Assembly: GCF_008704495.1 (NCBI RefSeq)
Contig: NZ_CP023699.1
Coordinates: 5,394,001 to 5,458,000, forward strand
From: Streptomyces kanamyceticus
GTDB lineage: Bacteria; Actinomycetota; Actinomycetes; Streptomycetales; Streptomycetaceae
Reading direction: 5' to 3'
DNA: 64,000 nt
In this document: positions 1-8,883 of the stretch, piece after piece
Layout: the number at the start of each line of letters is the position of its first letter
How positions within the stretch are numbered: position 1 is the stretch's first letter
Made by a program: the position numbers and the translations under genes
The notes under the pieces: model-generated
Databases searched by the model: none
What the model was told of the DNA's origin: nothing
What the model saw: the letters and a program-made list of their open reading frames with translations, nothing else

Positions 1-120
1 GCTCCGCGCACCGGTGCCGTGATCCGTTTCGACCCGATCGACACACCCGATTATTTTGGCGCGACTCGTGTCACGAAGGACGGGGCGAAGGCCCTGCCGA
101 CCAAGCCCTCAGAGGTCTGA
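1..120 (+). CDS. C-terminal end of an unidentified protein (partial)
   Basis: The window opens inside a frame that reads 39 residues to a TGA at 118-120. The readable end contains 'RFDPIDTPDYFGATRV' and finishes 'PTKPSEV'. Codon use has the usual G/C-ending third positions, so it looks like the tail of a real gene. No domain can be recognised in so short a piece and I assign no function. Confidence 0.5.
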   Translation, partial: APRTGAVIRFDPIDTPDYFGATRVTKDGAKALPTKPSEV

Positions 121-369
121 GGGGGGCCTCGGAAGGGGCGTGCGGAGGCGTACGCGGGGGGTGATGTGGCTTGAACTCTCCGTTAAATCACTCCCCCTGA
201 GCTGCGGCGATGTATCTCTCTTCGGTAACGTCTGAGTGATCTTTCGGTGGAGAGTGGAACGTAGGGGAGGGGACTGCGCGTTCCCTTGACTGGACCGAAC
301 CACGGGGGTTGAGGAAAGGGCGCACAGAAAGGTGCGCCCACGGGCTAGGAGACAAGGGGCCGCAGCGCC

Positions 370-1083
370 ATGGCTGGACTCGATGAATCCGGGTCGAACC
401 CCGACGTCAGCCTGCTCTACGACATCAACGGACTGGCGAAGGACTCCCCGCACTGGTTCGACCGCGCCGTGGAATTCGTCGGTGAGTACGGTCTTTTGCT
501 CGCCCTCGTGCTCCTCGTCGTGTGGTGCTGGTGGGGACAGCGCAAGCGCGGCACGCTCGACGACGCCGCCTCGTCCGTCGCCGCCGTCGTCTGGGCGCCG
601 CTCGCCGCGGGCATCGCCGTCCTCGTCAACGTACCGATCCGGGGCTTCGTCGAACGGCCTCGGCCGTTCGTCGACCACCGCGGCATCGACGTGCTCGTCG
701 ACGGCAAGACCGACTTCTCCTTCGTGAGCGACCACGCGACGCTCGCCATGGCGCTGGGCGCCGGGCTCTTCGTCGCCCACCGCAAGTTCGGGCTCGTCGG
801 CATCGGGCTCGCCGTGCTCGAAGGGTTCTGCCGGGTCTTCATGGGCGTGCACTACCCGACGGACGTCGTCGGCGGCTTCGCGCTCGGCACGGCCGTCGCC
901 CTGCTGCTCTCGCCGCTCGCCATGGCGCTGCTCACGCCGCTCGCCAAGGCGGTCGGGCGCTCCGCGCGCGTCGGCCGCCTCGTCTGGTCCCGGCCCGCCG
1001 AGGCGGTCGCCGCGCTGCCGGGGGCGTCCTCCTCGCAGGCGGCCGCCGCGCAGGATCCGGACGAGCGGGATCTGGCGGCGTGA
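370..1083 (+). CDS. PAP2-family membrane phosphatase
   Basis: A 237-residue integral membrane protein of the type 2 phosphatidic acid phosphatase family, which removes phosphate from lipid phosphates or isoprenyl diphosphates at the membrane. The three PAP2 signatures are present in order: R-X6-RP in 'RGFVERPRP', a degenerate second motif 'VSDHAT' (SDH instead of SGH), and R-X5-H-X3-D in 'RVFMGVHYPTD'. Four to five hydrophobic segments surround them and the last 30 residues are a polar, Ala-rich tail. The ATG at 370 has AAGGGG 9 nt upstream. The preceding 250 bases contain no gene I can see. The natural substrate (undecaprenyl diphosphate or phosphatidate) cannot be told from sequence. Confidence 0.85.
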   Translation: MAGLDESGSNPDVSLLYDINGLAKDSPHWFDRAVEFVGEYGLLLALVLLVVWCWWGQRKRGTLDDAASSVAAVVWAPLAAGIAVLVNVPIRGFVERPRPFVDHRGIDVLVDGKTDFSFVSDHATLAMALGAGLFVAHRKFGLVGIGLAVLEGFCRVFMGVHYPTDVVGGFALGTAVALLLSPLAMALLTPLAKAVGRSARVGRLVWSRPAEAVAALPGASSSQAAAAQDPDERDLAA

Positions 1084-1125
1084 GCGCTCCGCGGTGCAGG
1101 GGGTGTCGCCGGCTGCGCCGAGCTC

Positions 1126-1318
1126 GTCCTCAAGCGCCGGACGGGCTGAATTTTCCCCCCCGGTCTCGTCGCCGTGTGCCGGACGGGCTTGGGTTGCCGT
1201 CTTTGTCCTCAAACGCCGGACGGGCTGAATATCGCGCCGGACGGGCTGAATATCGCGCCGGACGGGCTGAATTTCCGGCCCGCAGGCCGGAAATTCAGCC
1301 TGCCCGGCGATTGAGGGC
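1126..1318. repeat. Intergenic repeat cluster with a strong palindrome
   Basis: At least five direct copies of a core GCCGGACGGGCTGAA lie between about 1137 and 1275, several preceded by CCTCAA(A/G)C. An inverted copy (CCTGCCCGGCGATTGAGG) lies at about 1298-1316. Inside is a perfect 15-bp inverted repeat with a 4-base loop: arms 1266-1280 and 1285-1299, beginning GCTGAATTTCCGG. It separates two convergent genes, so the hairpin probably ends transcription from both sides. A related cluster is at 17768-18020. I recognise this core as a common intergenic repeat in Streptomyces. Confidence 0.75.
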
Positions 1319-2910
1319 TACAGCGCCTGGGGGAAGTCGAAGAAGCGGGTCGGGTCGTACTGCTTCTTGAGGTTCTTCAGGCGGGGGGCCGCGTCCCCGT
1401 AGTACGCCGCGCGCCAGTTCGTCAGCGTCGCGTCCGTGTAGTTCTGGTACGCCGCTCCCGACGCGTAGCGCCCCATCGCCCCATGCGCCTTTTTCAGCCA
1501 CGCCTGCGCGGGCTTGCCCGAGGTGCCCGCTCGCCACGAGGCGATGTACTGCGCGAGCATCCGCGAGCGGCGGTGGACGAAGGCCGTCGCCGTCGGGTCG
1601 ACGCGGTTGATGGCGCCGCCGAGCGCGGTGAGCGCGATGCTGCCCGCGCTCGCGCCCGTCACGTTCTCGACCTGTGAGAGGAGCGCGCGGATGCCGGACG
1701 CGGAGAGGGAGCGGTCGAAGAAGTCGGAACTGGCCGCGTACGTCTCGCGGTTGAGGGCGCCCTGCGGGCTGCGGCCCGGTGTCGCACCCGGCAGGTGGCA
1801 CTGGGCGTCGGCGGCGAAGGAGGAGCAGCCCGCGTAGACCTCCATCGACTCCTCGTACGTACGACGCTTCAAGGAGACGCTGCGCGCGGGGGCGCCGATC
1901 TTGTCGGCGAGGCGGTCGACGGCGTTCTGGAGCTCGCCGTACGTGCCGAGGGAGAAGCAGGCCACGGAGATGGTGGGCGTGCCGCCGGGGGTGTTCGCCA
2001 GGTGGAGGGAGGACCAGATCTCGTCGGGCTGGGTCGGACCCCATTCCTGCCACGCCTTGATGACCGCGGCCGCCTTCGACCAGCGCCACGTCATGTACGC
2101 CGAGACGCCCTGGGGCGCGGCGTGCGTGCGGTAGGTCAGCTCGGTGACGACGCCGAAGTTGCCGTTGCCCGCGCCGCGCAGCGCCCAGAAGAGGTCCTTG
2201 TGCTCGGACTTGGAGGCCGTGAGCTGCTTGCCGTCCGCCGTGATGAGGGTCGCGGAGGTGAGGCTGTCGCAGGTCAGGCCGTACGCCCGGGAGACCACGC
2301 CGTGGCCGCCGCCGAGGGTGAGCCCGGAGATGCCGACGGTCGGGCAGGAGCCCGCGGGGATCGTCACGCCCTTCGCGGCGAGCGAGCGGTAGACGTCGAT
2401 GAGCTTGGCGCCGCCGCCGATGGTCGCGCTGTTTCCGCTCGCCCGTATCTTGCTCAGCTTCGATACGTCGATGATCAGCCGGCCGGTGCCGGAGGACCAG
2501 CCCGCGTACGAGTGGCCGCCGTTGCGGATCGCGACCGGGGTGCGGTGCGCGCGGGCGTACGAGAGGGCGGTGCGGATGTCGTCCGGGTGCGCGACGTAGG
2601 CGACGGCGGTGGGCTTCAAGTCGTCGAAGCGCGTGTTGTACAGCTGGCGGGCCGCCGCCCACTTGGCCTCGCCGGGACCCACGAGCGTGCCGTCCAGGTC
2701 CTTGGCCAGGGCCTTGAGGGTCGCGGGGGAGGACGCCGCCGCGCTGGAGGTTCTGATCGGGGTGCTGCTGCCACCGCCGCTGCGGGACGCGATGCCGCCG
2801 CCTTCGCTCCCGCCGGTGCCTGAGCCGCCGCTACCGGTGCCGCTGCAGCTCGTGATCGTGGCCGCGGCCAGCGTGGCCGCCGTTGTCCCTATGAACGTAC
2901 GCCGTTCCAT
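1318..2910 (-). CDS. Tat-exported, lipid-anchored FAD-linked oxidoreductase (BBE family)
   Basis: 530 residues. The start is the ATG at 2910, with GGGAGG 7 nt upstream. A longer reading frame upstream is not needed, because the signal peptide begins here: twin-arginine 'RRTFIG', a hydrophobic stretch and lipobox 'ITSC'. After a Ser/Gly-rich linker comes a PCMH FAD-binding domain with 'NGGHSYAG' (His for the 8-alpha bond to FAD) and 'GSCPTVGISG' (Cys at the position used for the second, 6-S-cysteinyl bond). The C-terminal berberine-bridge segment is 'NYTDATLTNW...YDPTRFFDFPQAL'. The family oxidises sugars, alcohols or alkaloid-like substrates with O2; the substrate here is unknown. The protein should be folded with its cofactor inside the cell, exported by Tat and tethered outside. 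It lies 91 nt behind the small gene at 3002-3157 and may be co-transcribed with it. Confidence 0.88.
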   Translation of the reverse strand: MERRTFIGTTAATLAAATITSCSGTGSGGSGTGGSEGGGIASRSGGGSSTPIRTSSAAASSPATLKALAKDLDGTLVGPGEAKWAAARQLYNTRFDDLKPTAVAYVAHPDDIRTALSYARAHRTPVAIRNGGHSYAGWSSGTGRLIIDVSKLSKIRASGNSATIGGGAKLIDVYRSLAAKGVTIPAGSCPTVGISGLTLGGGHGVVSRAYGLTCDSLTSATLITADGKQLTASKSEHKDLFWALRGAGNGNFGVVTELTYRTHAAPQGVSAYMTWRWSKAAAVIKAWQEWGPTQPDEIWSSLHLANTPGGTPTISVACFSLGTYGELQNAVDRLADKIGAPARSVSLKRRTYEESMEVYAGCSSFAADAQCHLPGATPGRSPQGALNRETYAASSDFFDRSLSASGIRALLSQVENVTGASAGSIALTALGGAINRVDPTATAFVHRRSRMLAQYIASWRAGTSGKPAQAWLKKAHGAMGRYASGAAYQNYTDATLTNWRAAYYGDAAPRLKNLKKQYDPTRFFDFPQAL

Positions 2911-3001
2911 GACGCCTCCCGTTGCTTCCCGGAGAACGAGACGGTGTGCGGGGCTTCTGGGTTCCGCGTACCCGGTCGCGCGCACGCCAGTGCGCGGGCG
3001 G

Positions 3002-3157
3002 CTAGGGGTGCGTCTCGTGTTCCGTCGCGTCCAGGCGGGCCTTGCTGCGGGCCCTGCGCGCCGGGCCGCGCCAGCCGCAGGTGCAGTGGGCGGCGATGAA
3101 ACGGCCCTTCTCGACCGTCGTCGTGCGGTGGGCTGCGGGGTCTTCCTGATCGGCCAC
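3002..3157 (-). CDS. Conserved small protein, 51 residues
   Basis: A small basic protein starting at the GTG at 3157. It contains 'TTTVEKGRFIAAHCTCGWRGPARRARSKAR' split by no gap, with a Cys-X-Cys-Gly-Trp centre that could bind metal. I recognise this sequence type as a small hypothetical protein conserved in Streptomyces; no function is known to me. It is followed on the same strand by the FAD oxidoreductase. Codon bias fits a real gene better than the other frames covering this stretch. Confidence 0.7.
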   Translation of the reverse strand: MADQEDPAAHRTTTVEKGRFIAAHCTCGWRGPARRARSKARLDATEHETHP

Positions 3158-3275
3158 GCCGTCACCGTACCGACCTCGGGTTAACGCCCGTCCGCGTGAC
3201 GGGTCAACGTACCGATCGTTATGGGGGACGACGCGGACCGTCGGCAGACGTAGAACGCTTGGGGGTAGACAAGCG

Positions 3276-4133
3276 ATGGGGCAGCAGCGCAGACGCACGG
3301 GCGGAACGGTCGCCGCGGTCGCGGCGGTGGGGCTGCTGGCCGTCGCCACGGGATGCTCGGACCGGGGCCCCGACGGCGCCGCGGGGGCGAACCGCGCGGG
3401 CGATCCCGGGGACGCGGTGCGGCGGGCCGCCGACTCCCTGGTGCGGGCGGGCAGTTCCAAGGCGAGTACGTCTTTGGAGATGGCCAGTGGCGGAACACGC
3501 GTCACCATCCGGGGCAAGGGCGTGTACGACTTCAAGGGGCAGCGCGGCCGGTTCCAGGTCGTACTCCCGAAGGACCCCGCCGGAGACGACGAGCACCGGC
3601 CCATCACCGAACTCCTGACCGCGGGCGCTCTCTACATGAAGAACCGCGGGGCCGGTGTGCCCGCCGACAAGTGGGTGCGGATCGAGACACGCTCCCTCTC
3701 CGACGGGAACCTCGTCACCGGCGGCGCCACCGATCCCCTCGCCGCGGCCGAACTGCTGCGCGGGACACGGCACGTGGCGTACGTGGGCGAGGAGCGGGTC
3801 GGGGGCGCCGAGGTGCGGCACTACCGGGGGGTCGCCGACATCAGGGGCGCGGCGAAGGCGGCTTCCGCAGGTCAGCGGGGTGCGTTGGCCGCAGCGGCGG
3901 CGAAAGGGTTCAGCAGAAAGGGCGTGCCCTTCGACGTCTACCTCGACGACCTGGGGCGGGTGCGGAAGCTGCGCCAGCAGTTCCGGATGGCCGATGCCAA
4001 TGTCGCGTCGACCACGCTGCTCTACGATTTCGGGGTGCCTGCGGGGGTACGGCTTCCGGCCGACGAGGACATCTTCGCCGGGAAGATCGCGGAGCGTCAG
4101 CCGGGTGGCGGGCGGACGACGGCCGGGTCCTAG
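3276..4133 (+). CDS. Secreted lipoprotein of unknown function
   Basis: 285 residues. Starts at the ATG at 3276 with a basic N-terminus, a hydrophobic core and a lipobox ending 'VATGC' near residue 27, so it should be anchored outside the membrane. The rest is soluble with alternating beta-rich stretches ('VTIRGKGVYDFKGQRGRFQVVL', 'VAYVGEERVGGAEVRHYRG'), recalling the LppX/LprG-like and LolA-like lipoprotein folds that carry hydrophobic ligands. This resemblance is an inference from general pattern, not a domain match. It stands alone between divergent and unrelated genes. Confidence 0.75.
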   Translation: MGQQRRRTGGTVAAVAAVGLLAVATGCSDRGPDGAAGANRAGDPGDAVRRAADSLVRAGSSKASTSLEMASGGTRVTIRGKGVYDFKGQRGRFQVVLPKDPAGDDEHRPITELLTAGALYMKNRGAGVPADKWVRIETRSLSDGNLVTGGATDPLAAAELLRGTRHVAYVGEERVGGAEVRHYRGVADIRGAAKAASAGQRGALAAAAAKGFSRKGVPFDVYLDDLGRVRKLRQQFRMADANVASTTLLYDFGVPAGVRLPADEDIFAGKIAERQPGGGRTTAGS

Positions 4134-4252
4134 TCGTGAACGGCTGGGTGAAATGGTCCGTCCGTGCCATGCGCGTTGTGTAGACCGCTCCCTACTCTAG
4201 GAAGTCGGGAACGGGCCGGAACGGGCCGGAACGGGTCAGTCAGGAAGAGGTG

Positions 4253-4447
4253 ATGAACGTGGCTCCGATGCGTGGCGGCACGGCGGTTCAGGACCACGTC
4301 GCCCTCGCCGAGATCGAGCTGTGCGGTGACCTCATCATCGCCGCGTCCGCGGCGGGGGAGGAACGGCTCAGTGCTGACCGGATCGACGAGGTGCTGAGGG
4401 TCTCCGACGGGCGGGAGGCCGGGGCTACCGGCGACGATCGCCGCTAG
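4253..4447 (+). CDS. Conserved small protein, 64 residues
   Basis: Starts at the ATG at 4253 behind AGGAAGAGG; a GTG at 4250 is too close to the ribosome site. The middle, 'VALAEIELCGDLIIAASAAGEERLS...DRIDEVLRV', is a plausible amphipathic helix pair and has one Cys. It is acidic, has no signal peptide, and I know it only as a hypothetical Streptomyces protein. Three copies of ACGGGCCGGA lie just upstream at 4211-4234. Confidence 0.65.
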   Translation: MNVAPMRGGTAVQDHVALAEIELCGDLIIAASAAGEERLSADRIDEVLRVSDGREAGATGDDRR

Positions 4448-4578
4448 CCCCGGCCCCATTCGTTCACCGTCCCGCCGTGGGGCGTGTCAGGCCGCCGCTT
4501 CGCGGCGATGCACGCCCGCCCGCCCACCCGTTTGCCCGGCACCGCAGGCCCCTGTAACCCCCGCCCGCGCCGCCCGCG

Positions 4579-4938
4579 CTACGTCCGCATCATGCGGGCG
4601 ATCGCCTTCGTCGCTTCCTCCACCTTCGCGTCGATTTCCGCGCCGCCCTTGACCGCCGCGTCGGCGACGCAGTGGCGCAGGTGTTCCTCCAGGAGCTGGA
4701 GGGCGAAGGACTGGAGAGCCTTTGTGCTCGCCGAGACCTGGGTAAGTATGTCGATGCAGTACACGTCCTCTTCGACCATGCGCTGCAGGCCGCGGATCTG
4801 GCCTTCGATGCGGCGCAGTCGCTTGAGGTGCTCGTCCTTCTGCTTGTGGTAGCCGTGCACCGCGTGGCCGGGCTCGGAGGACGCTTCGGGCGTCTCCGCG
4901 GTCGGCACGGCCGTGTCGGCCGCTTCGGTGGTCGTCAT
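4579..4938 (-). CDS. csoR: Copper-sensing repressor CsoR
   Basis: 119 residues from the ATG at 4938, which has GGAGGAGG upstream. It is an all-helical DUF156 repressor that leaves DNA when it binds Cu(I). The copper ligands of actinobacterial CsoR are present with the right spacing: Cys61 ('VYCIDIL'), His86 and Cys90 ('EEHLRHC'). The N-terminal 30 residues are a low-complexity extension, as in other Streptomyces CsoR proteins. It probably represses itself through the palindrome at 4982-5002. No copper chaperone or copper ATPase is next to it in this window. Confidence 0.93.
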   Translation of the reverse strand: MTTTEAADTAVPTAETPEASSEPGHAVHGYHKQKDEHLKRLRRIEGQIRGLQRMVEEDVYCIDILTQVSASTKALQSFALQLLEEHLRHCVADAAVKGGAEIDAKVEEATKAIARMMRT

Positions 4939-4981
4939 CGCGTCCTCCTCCTGTGGGGCATTCCCGCATTTCTGCAGATCC

Positions 4982-5006
4982 ATATACCCCCGGTGGGTAT
5001 ATGATA
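4982..5006. promoter_or_regulatory. CsoR operator over the csoR promoter
   Basis: ATATACCC-N5-GGGTATAT at 4982-5002 is a perfect dyad with a G/C centre, matching the known copper-box pattern of CsoR. It overlaps a TATCAT -10 element reading toward csoR (minus strand, 5001-5006), so bound CsoR would block its own promoter. It lies in the divergent gap facing the phosphate transporter operon, 134 bases before that operon starts. Confidence 0.85.
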
Positions 5007-5135
5007 GCCGATTTCTCGGGGGGTGTGCTGATCACTGTGCCTGATGGGCGACACTGGGGGGCGGCCGGTTAGCCGTGGCCGGATGATGCGCCTAGCATCA
5101 GCCTGACCGCATCCAAAGCACCCCGAGGACCCCAC

Positions 5136-5756
5136 GTGCGCTTTCGTCTGACCCCCAGGGAGACGAGCTTCTACGACATGTTCGCCGCATCCGCGGACAA
5201 CATCGTCACGGGCTCCAAGCTCCTCATGGAACTGCTCGGAGCGGACTCCTCCGCCCGGGCCGAGATCGCAGAGCGTATGCGGGCCGCGGAACACGCGGGA
5301 GACGACGCGACGCATGCGATCTTCCACCAGCTGAACTCTTCCTTCATCACGCCGTTCGACCGCGAGGACATCTACAACCTCGCGTCGTGCCTCGACGACA
5401 TCATGGACTTCATGGAGGAGGCCGTCGACCTGGTCGTCCTTTATCAGGTCGAGGAACTTCCCAAGGGCGTCGAGCAGCAGATCGAGGTCCTCTCGCGGGC
5501 CGCCGAACTCACCGCCGAGGCCATGCCGAACCTTCGGACCATGGACAACCTCACCGAGTACTGGATCGAGGTGAATCGTCTGGAGAACCAGGCCGATCAG
5601 ATTCACCGCAAGCTGCTCGCGCACCTCTTCAACGGCAAGTACGACGCCATGGAGGTGCTGAAGCTCAAGCAGATCGTGGATGTGCTGGAAGAGGCGGCCG
5701 ACGCGTTCGAGCACGTCGCCAACACCGTGGAGACCATCGCGGTCAAGGAGTCCTGA
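5136..5756 (+). CDS. DUF47/PhoU-like accessory protein of the PiT transporter
   Basis: 206 residues, GTG start at 5136 after CGAGGACC. An all-helical protein of the DUF47 (PhoU-related) family, containing 'FYDMFAASADNIVTGSKLL' and the acidic metal-cluster type motifs 'AEHAGDDATHAIFHQLN' and 'FDREDIYNLASCLDDIMDFMEEAVD'. Members regulate or assist PiT phosphate transporters. The transporter follows 9 bases downstream, which supports co-transcription and a joint role. Confidence 0.9.
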   Translation: MRFRLTPRETSFYDMFAASADNIVTGSKLLMELLGADSSARAEIAERMRAAEHAGDDATHAIFHQLNSSFITPFDREDIYNLASCLDDIMDFMEEAVDLVVLYQVEELPKGVEQQIEVLSRAAELTAEAMPNLRTMDNLTEYWIEVNRLENQADQIHRKLLAHLFNGKYDAMEVLKLKQIVDVLEEAADAFEHVANTVETIAVKES

Positions 5757-5765
5757 GGCCTCTCC

Positions 5766-6764
5766 ATGGACACCTTTGCACTGGTCGTGACCATCGGCGT
5801 CGCGCTCGGATTTACGTATACGAATGGCTTCCACGACTCCGCGAACGCCATTGCCACATCCGTTTCCACGCGTGCCCTGACGCCACGCGCGGCGCTCGCC
5901 ATGGCCGCGGTGATGAACCTCGCCGGTGCCTTCATGGGCAGCGGGGTCGCCAAGACCGTGAGCGAGGGGATCATCGAGACCCCGCACGGTGACAAGGGGA
6001 TGTGGATCCTCTTCGCCGCGCTCATCGGCGCGATCGTGTGGAACCTGGTCACCTGGTACTTCGGGCTGCCCTCCTCCTCGTCGCACGCGCTGTTCGGCGG
6101 CATGGTCGGCGCGGCGCTCGCGGGCGGCATCGGGGTCATCTGGTCCGGGGTCATCGACAAGATCGTCATCCCGATGTTCCTGTCCCCGGTGGTCGGCCTC
6201 GTCGCCGGTTACCTGGTGATGTGCGCGATCATGTGGATGTTCCGCAAGTCCAACCCGCACAAGGCCAAGCGCGGCTTCCGCATCGCGCAGACCGTCTCCG
6301 CGGCCGGTATGGCCCTCGGGCACGGTCTGCAGGACGCGCAGAAGACGATGGGCATCGTGGTGATGGCGCTCGTCATCTCCGACGTGCAGAGCGCCGACGC
6401 TCCCATTCCGATCTGGGTCAAGATCGCGTGTGCGCTGATGCTCTCCGCCGGTACGTACGCGGGTGGCTGGCGGATCATGCGGACGCTCGGACGGAAGATC
6501 ATCGAGCTCGATCCGCCGCAGGGTTTCGCCGCCGAGACGACCGGCGCGGGCATCATGTTCACCACGGCGTTCATGTTCCACGCGCCGATCTCGACGACTC
6601 ACGTCATCACGTCCGCGATCATGGGTGTGGGGGCCACGAAGCGCGTGAACGCGGTGCGGTGGGGCGTTGCCAAGAACATCATCTTGGGGTGGTTCATCAC
6701 GATGCCTGCGGCTGCCTTGGTCGCAGCGGTTAGCTTCTGGATCGTTAACCTCGCGTTCCTGTAG
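5766..6764 (+). CDS. pitH1: Low-affinity inorganic phosphate transporter, PiT family
   Basis: 332 residues with about ten membrane segments. It carries the duplicated PiT signature: 'GFHDSANAIATSVSTRALTPR' near the N-terminus and 'FMFHAPISTTHVITSAIMGVGATKR' near the C-terminus, plus 'SSSSHALFGGMVGAAL'. The family takes up metal-phosphate with protons or other cations. It follows the DUF47 gene by 9 bases and ends before a bidirectional terminator. The name follows the Streptomyces homologue encoded next to csoR and pst. Confidence 0.92.
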   Translation: MDTFALVVTIGVALGFTYTNGFHDSANAIATSVSTRALTPRAALAMAAVMNLAGAFMGSGVAKTVSEGIIETPHGDKGMWILFAALIGAIVWNLVTWYFGLPSSSSHALFGGMVGAALAGGIGVIWSGVIDKIVIPMFLSPVVGLVAGYLVMCAIMWMFRKSNPHKAKRGFRIAQTVSAAGMALGHGLQDAQKTMGIVVMALVISDVQSADAPIPIWVKIACALMLSAGTYAGGWRIMRTLGRKIIELDPPQGFAAETTGAGIMFTTAFMFHAPISTTHVITSAIMGVGATKRVNAVRWGVAKNIILGWFITMPAAALVAAVSFWIVNLAFL

Positions 6765-6801
6765 CTCTTTGGGTGCGGGGTGTTTGTGGCTGAGCTGAAA
6801 G

Positions 6802-6828
6802 ATCGCGCAGTTCCCCGCGCCCCTTAAG
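6802..6828 (+). repeat. Short dispersed repeat with GCAGTTCCCCGCGCCCCTT core
   Basis: A short element containing GCGCAGTTCCCCGCGCCCCT lies just after the pit gene. A related, inverted and palindromic version occurs at 48327-48372. This sequence is common downstream of genes in Streptomyces. Confidence 0.6.
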
Positions 6829-6854
6829 AACACCGCCCCCCTTACGAAGCACGG

Positions 6855-6896
6855 AAAAGCCCGCCCCCCGGGAGCCCAGGGGGCGGGCCTTTCTTT
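6855..6896. terminator. Bidirectional terminator between pit and pstB
   Basis: AAAAGCCCGCCCCC pairs with GGGGGCGGGCCTTT around a short loop, giving a G/C-rich stem flanked by A-rich and T-rich ends. It can stop both the rightward pit transcript and the leftward pst transcript. Confidence 0.85.
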
Positions 6897-6952
6897 GTTG
6901 TCCCTGCGGTGGCACCGCCATGCAGCACCGCGGGGAGTCAGGGGGCGTCGGC

Positions 6953-7729
6953 TCAGCCGAAGCGGCCCGAGATGTAGTCCTCGGTGGCCTGGACCGACGG
7001 GTTGGAGAAGATCCGCTCGGTGTCGTCGATCTCGACGAGCTTGCCGGGCTGGCCGACCGCGGAGAGGTTGAAGAAGGCCGTGCGGTCCGAGACGCGGGCG
7101 GCCTGCTGCATGTTGTGCGTCACGATGACGATCGTGAAGCGCTCCTTGAGCTCACCGATCAGGTCCTCGATGGCGAGGGTGGAGATCGGGTCCAGGGCCG
7201 AGCAGGGCTCGTCCATCAGGAGCACCTGGGGCTCGACCGCGATCGCGCGGGCGATGCACAGGCGCTGCTGCTGGCCGCCGGAGAGGCCCGAGCCCGGCTT
7301 GTTCAGGCGGTCCTTGACCTCGTTCCAGAGGTTCGCGCCCTTGAGGGACTTCTCGACGACGTCGTTGAGCTCGGACTTCTTGTACGAGCCGTTGAGCTTG
7401 AGGCCCGCGGCGACGTTGTCGAAGATCGACATCGTGGGGAACGGGTTGGGGCGCTGGAAGACCATGCCGATCGTGCGGCGCACGGCCACCGGGTCCACGC
7501 CGTTGCCGTACAGGTCCTCGTCGTCCAGGAGCACCTTGCCCTCGACGCGGCCGCCGGGGGTGACCTCGTGCATGCGGTTCAGGGTGCGCAGGAACGTGGA
7601 CTTGCCGCAGCCGGACGGGCCGATGAAGGCCGTCACCGAGCGCGGCTCGACGGTCATGGAGATGTCGTCGATCGCCTTGTGGGAACCGTAGAAGGCGGTC
7701 AGGCCCGATACGTCGATTCGCTTGGCCAT
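6953..7729 (-). CDS. pstB: Phosphate ABC transporter ATP-binding protein PstB
   Basis: 258 residues from the ATG at 7729; an in-frame TTG further upstream would give a non-family extension. It has Walker A 'GPSGCGKST', Q-loop, signature '[14 protein letters not shown]', Walker B '[13 protein letters not shown]' and the switch His in 'VTHNM'. It powers high-affinity phosphate import with PstC and PstA. It is last in the pstSCAB order, 80 bases after pstA. Confidence 0.96.
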   Translation of the reverse strand: MAKRIDVSGLTAFYGSHKAIDDISMTVEPRSVTAFIGPSGCGKSTFLRTLNRMHEVTPGGRVEGKVLLDDEDLYGNGVDPVAVRRTIGMVFQRPNPFPTMSIFDNVAAGLKLNGSYKKSELNDVVEKSLKGANLWNEVKDRLNKPGSGLSGGQQQRLCIARAIAVEPQVLLMDEPCSALDPISTLAIEDLIGELKERFTIVIVTHNMQQAARVSDRTAFFNLSAVGQPGKLVEIDDTERIFSNPSVQATEDYISGRFG

Positions 7730-7809
7730 GGGGATCACTGCTTCTTTCAAGACTTGGGGTGCGCGGGTCGCTGAGGTGGCCTCCGTCGGCGGAGCCGACT
7801 GATGGATGC

Positions 7810-8883
7810 CTAGCGGCCCGTCTTGGGGGCCTTCCAGCGGGCTACGCCGCGGGCCGCCATGTTGAGGATCATGATGAAGCCGATGAGGGCGAGGGCCGCC
7901 GCCCAGGCGCGGTTGATCGAGGCGTCGGTGCCCGCCGCGTACTGCTGGTAGATGTACAGCGGCAGCGAGCCCTGCGAGCCCTCGAACGGGTTCGTGTTGA
8001 TCACGGGGTTCACCCAGACCAGGAGCAGGACCGGCGCGGTCTCACCGGCGATGCGGGCGACCGAGAGCATGACGCCCGTGGTGATGCCGCCGATCGCGGT
8101 GGGCAGGACGACCTTGAGGATGGTCCGCCACTTCGGGACGCCGAGGGCGAGGGAGGCCTCGCGCAGCTCGTTCGGGACGAGCTTCAGCATCTCCTCGGTG
8201 GAGCGCACGATCACCGGCATCATCAGGATGGCGAGTGCCATGGCACCGGCCCAGCCGGAGGGCTTGAAGCCGAGGATCAGGATCCAGAAGCTGAGGACGA
8301 ACAGGCCCGCGACGATCGAGGGGATGCCGGTCATGACGTCGACGAAGAACGTGACGGTCTTGGCGAGCTTCCCGCGGCCGTACTCGACGAGGTAGACCGC
8401 GGTGAGCAGGCCGATCGGCACGGCGATCACGGAGGCCAGGAGCACCTGCTCCAGGGTGCCGATGATCGCGTGGTAGATGCCGCCGCCGGTCTCCTCGTCG
8501 GTGACGACGCCCATCGAGTGGGTCAGGAAGTACCCGTCGAAGACCTTGATGCCGCGCTTGACGGTCTCGTAGATCAGCGAGGCCAGCGGGACGACGGCGA
8601 GCAGGAACATGACCCACACCAGCGAGGTGGCGAGGCGGTCCCTGGCCTGCCGGGCGCCCTCGACGGTCACCGCGAGGACGTACGACCCGGCGAGGAAGAG
8701 GAGGGCGGCGATCAGGCCCCACTGGATGCGGCTGTCCAGGCCCGCGCCCGCGCCGATGCCGATGGCGACGGCTGCCGAGCCGAGCGCGACGGCGGCGGGG
8801 GACCAGCGCGGGAGGCTGGCGGCCTTGAGCGTCGAGGGACGCTTGGCGAGCGGGTTGGGCGGGGTGGGTGTCGTGGTGGTCAT
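7810..8883 (-). CDS. pstA: Phosphate ABC transporter permease PstA
   Basis: 357 residues from the ATG at 8883, which overlaps the pstC stop by 4 bases (ATGA), so translation is coupled. Six or more membrane segments, and the binding-protein-dependent permease EAA loop '[30 protein letters not shown]'. The N-terminal 90 residues include a Pro/Thr-rich start and two extra hydrophobic segments, as in other actinomycete PstA proteins. Confidence 0.95.
   Translation of the reverse strand: MTTTTPTPPNPLAKRPSTLKAASLPRWSPAAVALGSAAVAIGIGAGAGLDSRIQWGLIAALLFLAGSYVLAVTVEGARQARDRLATSLVWVMFLLAVVPLASLIYETVKRGIKVFDGYFLTHSMGVVTDEETGGGIYHAIIGTLEQVLLASVIAVPIGLLTAVYLVEYGRGKLAKTVTFFVDVMTGIPSIVAGLFVLSFWILILGFKPSGWAGAMALAILMMPVIVRSTEEMLKLVPNELREASLALGVPKWRTILKVVLPTAIGGITTGVMLSVARIAGETAPVLLLVWVNPVINTNPFEGSQGSLPLYIYQQYAAGTDASINRAWAAALALIGFIMILNMAARGVARWKAPKTGR

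Noticed and set aside
1318..3165. A longer, 615-residue form of the FAD oxidoreductase
   Set aside because: It would bury the twin-arginine signal and lipobox inside the protein and overlap the conserved 51-residue gene at 3002-3157.
4935..6833. A 632-codon open frame opposite the pit operon
   Set aside because: Asp/Arg/His-rich shadow of the DUF47 and PiT genes; no start signal or motif.
7730..7750. A TTG start seven codons upstream for PstB
   Set aside because: The ATG at 7729 gives the standard 258-residue length; the extension has no support.
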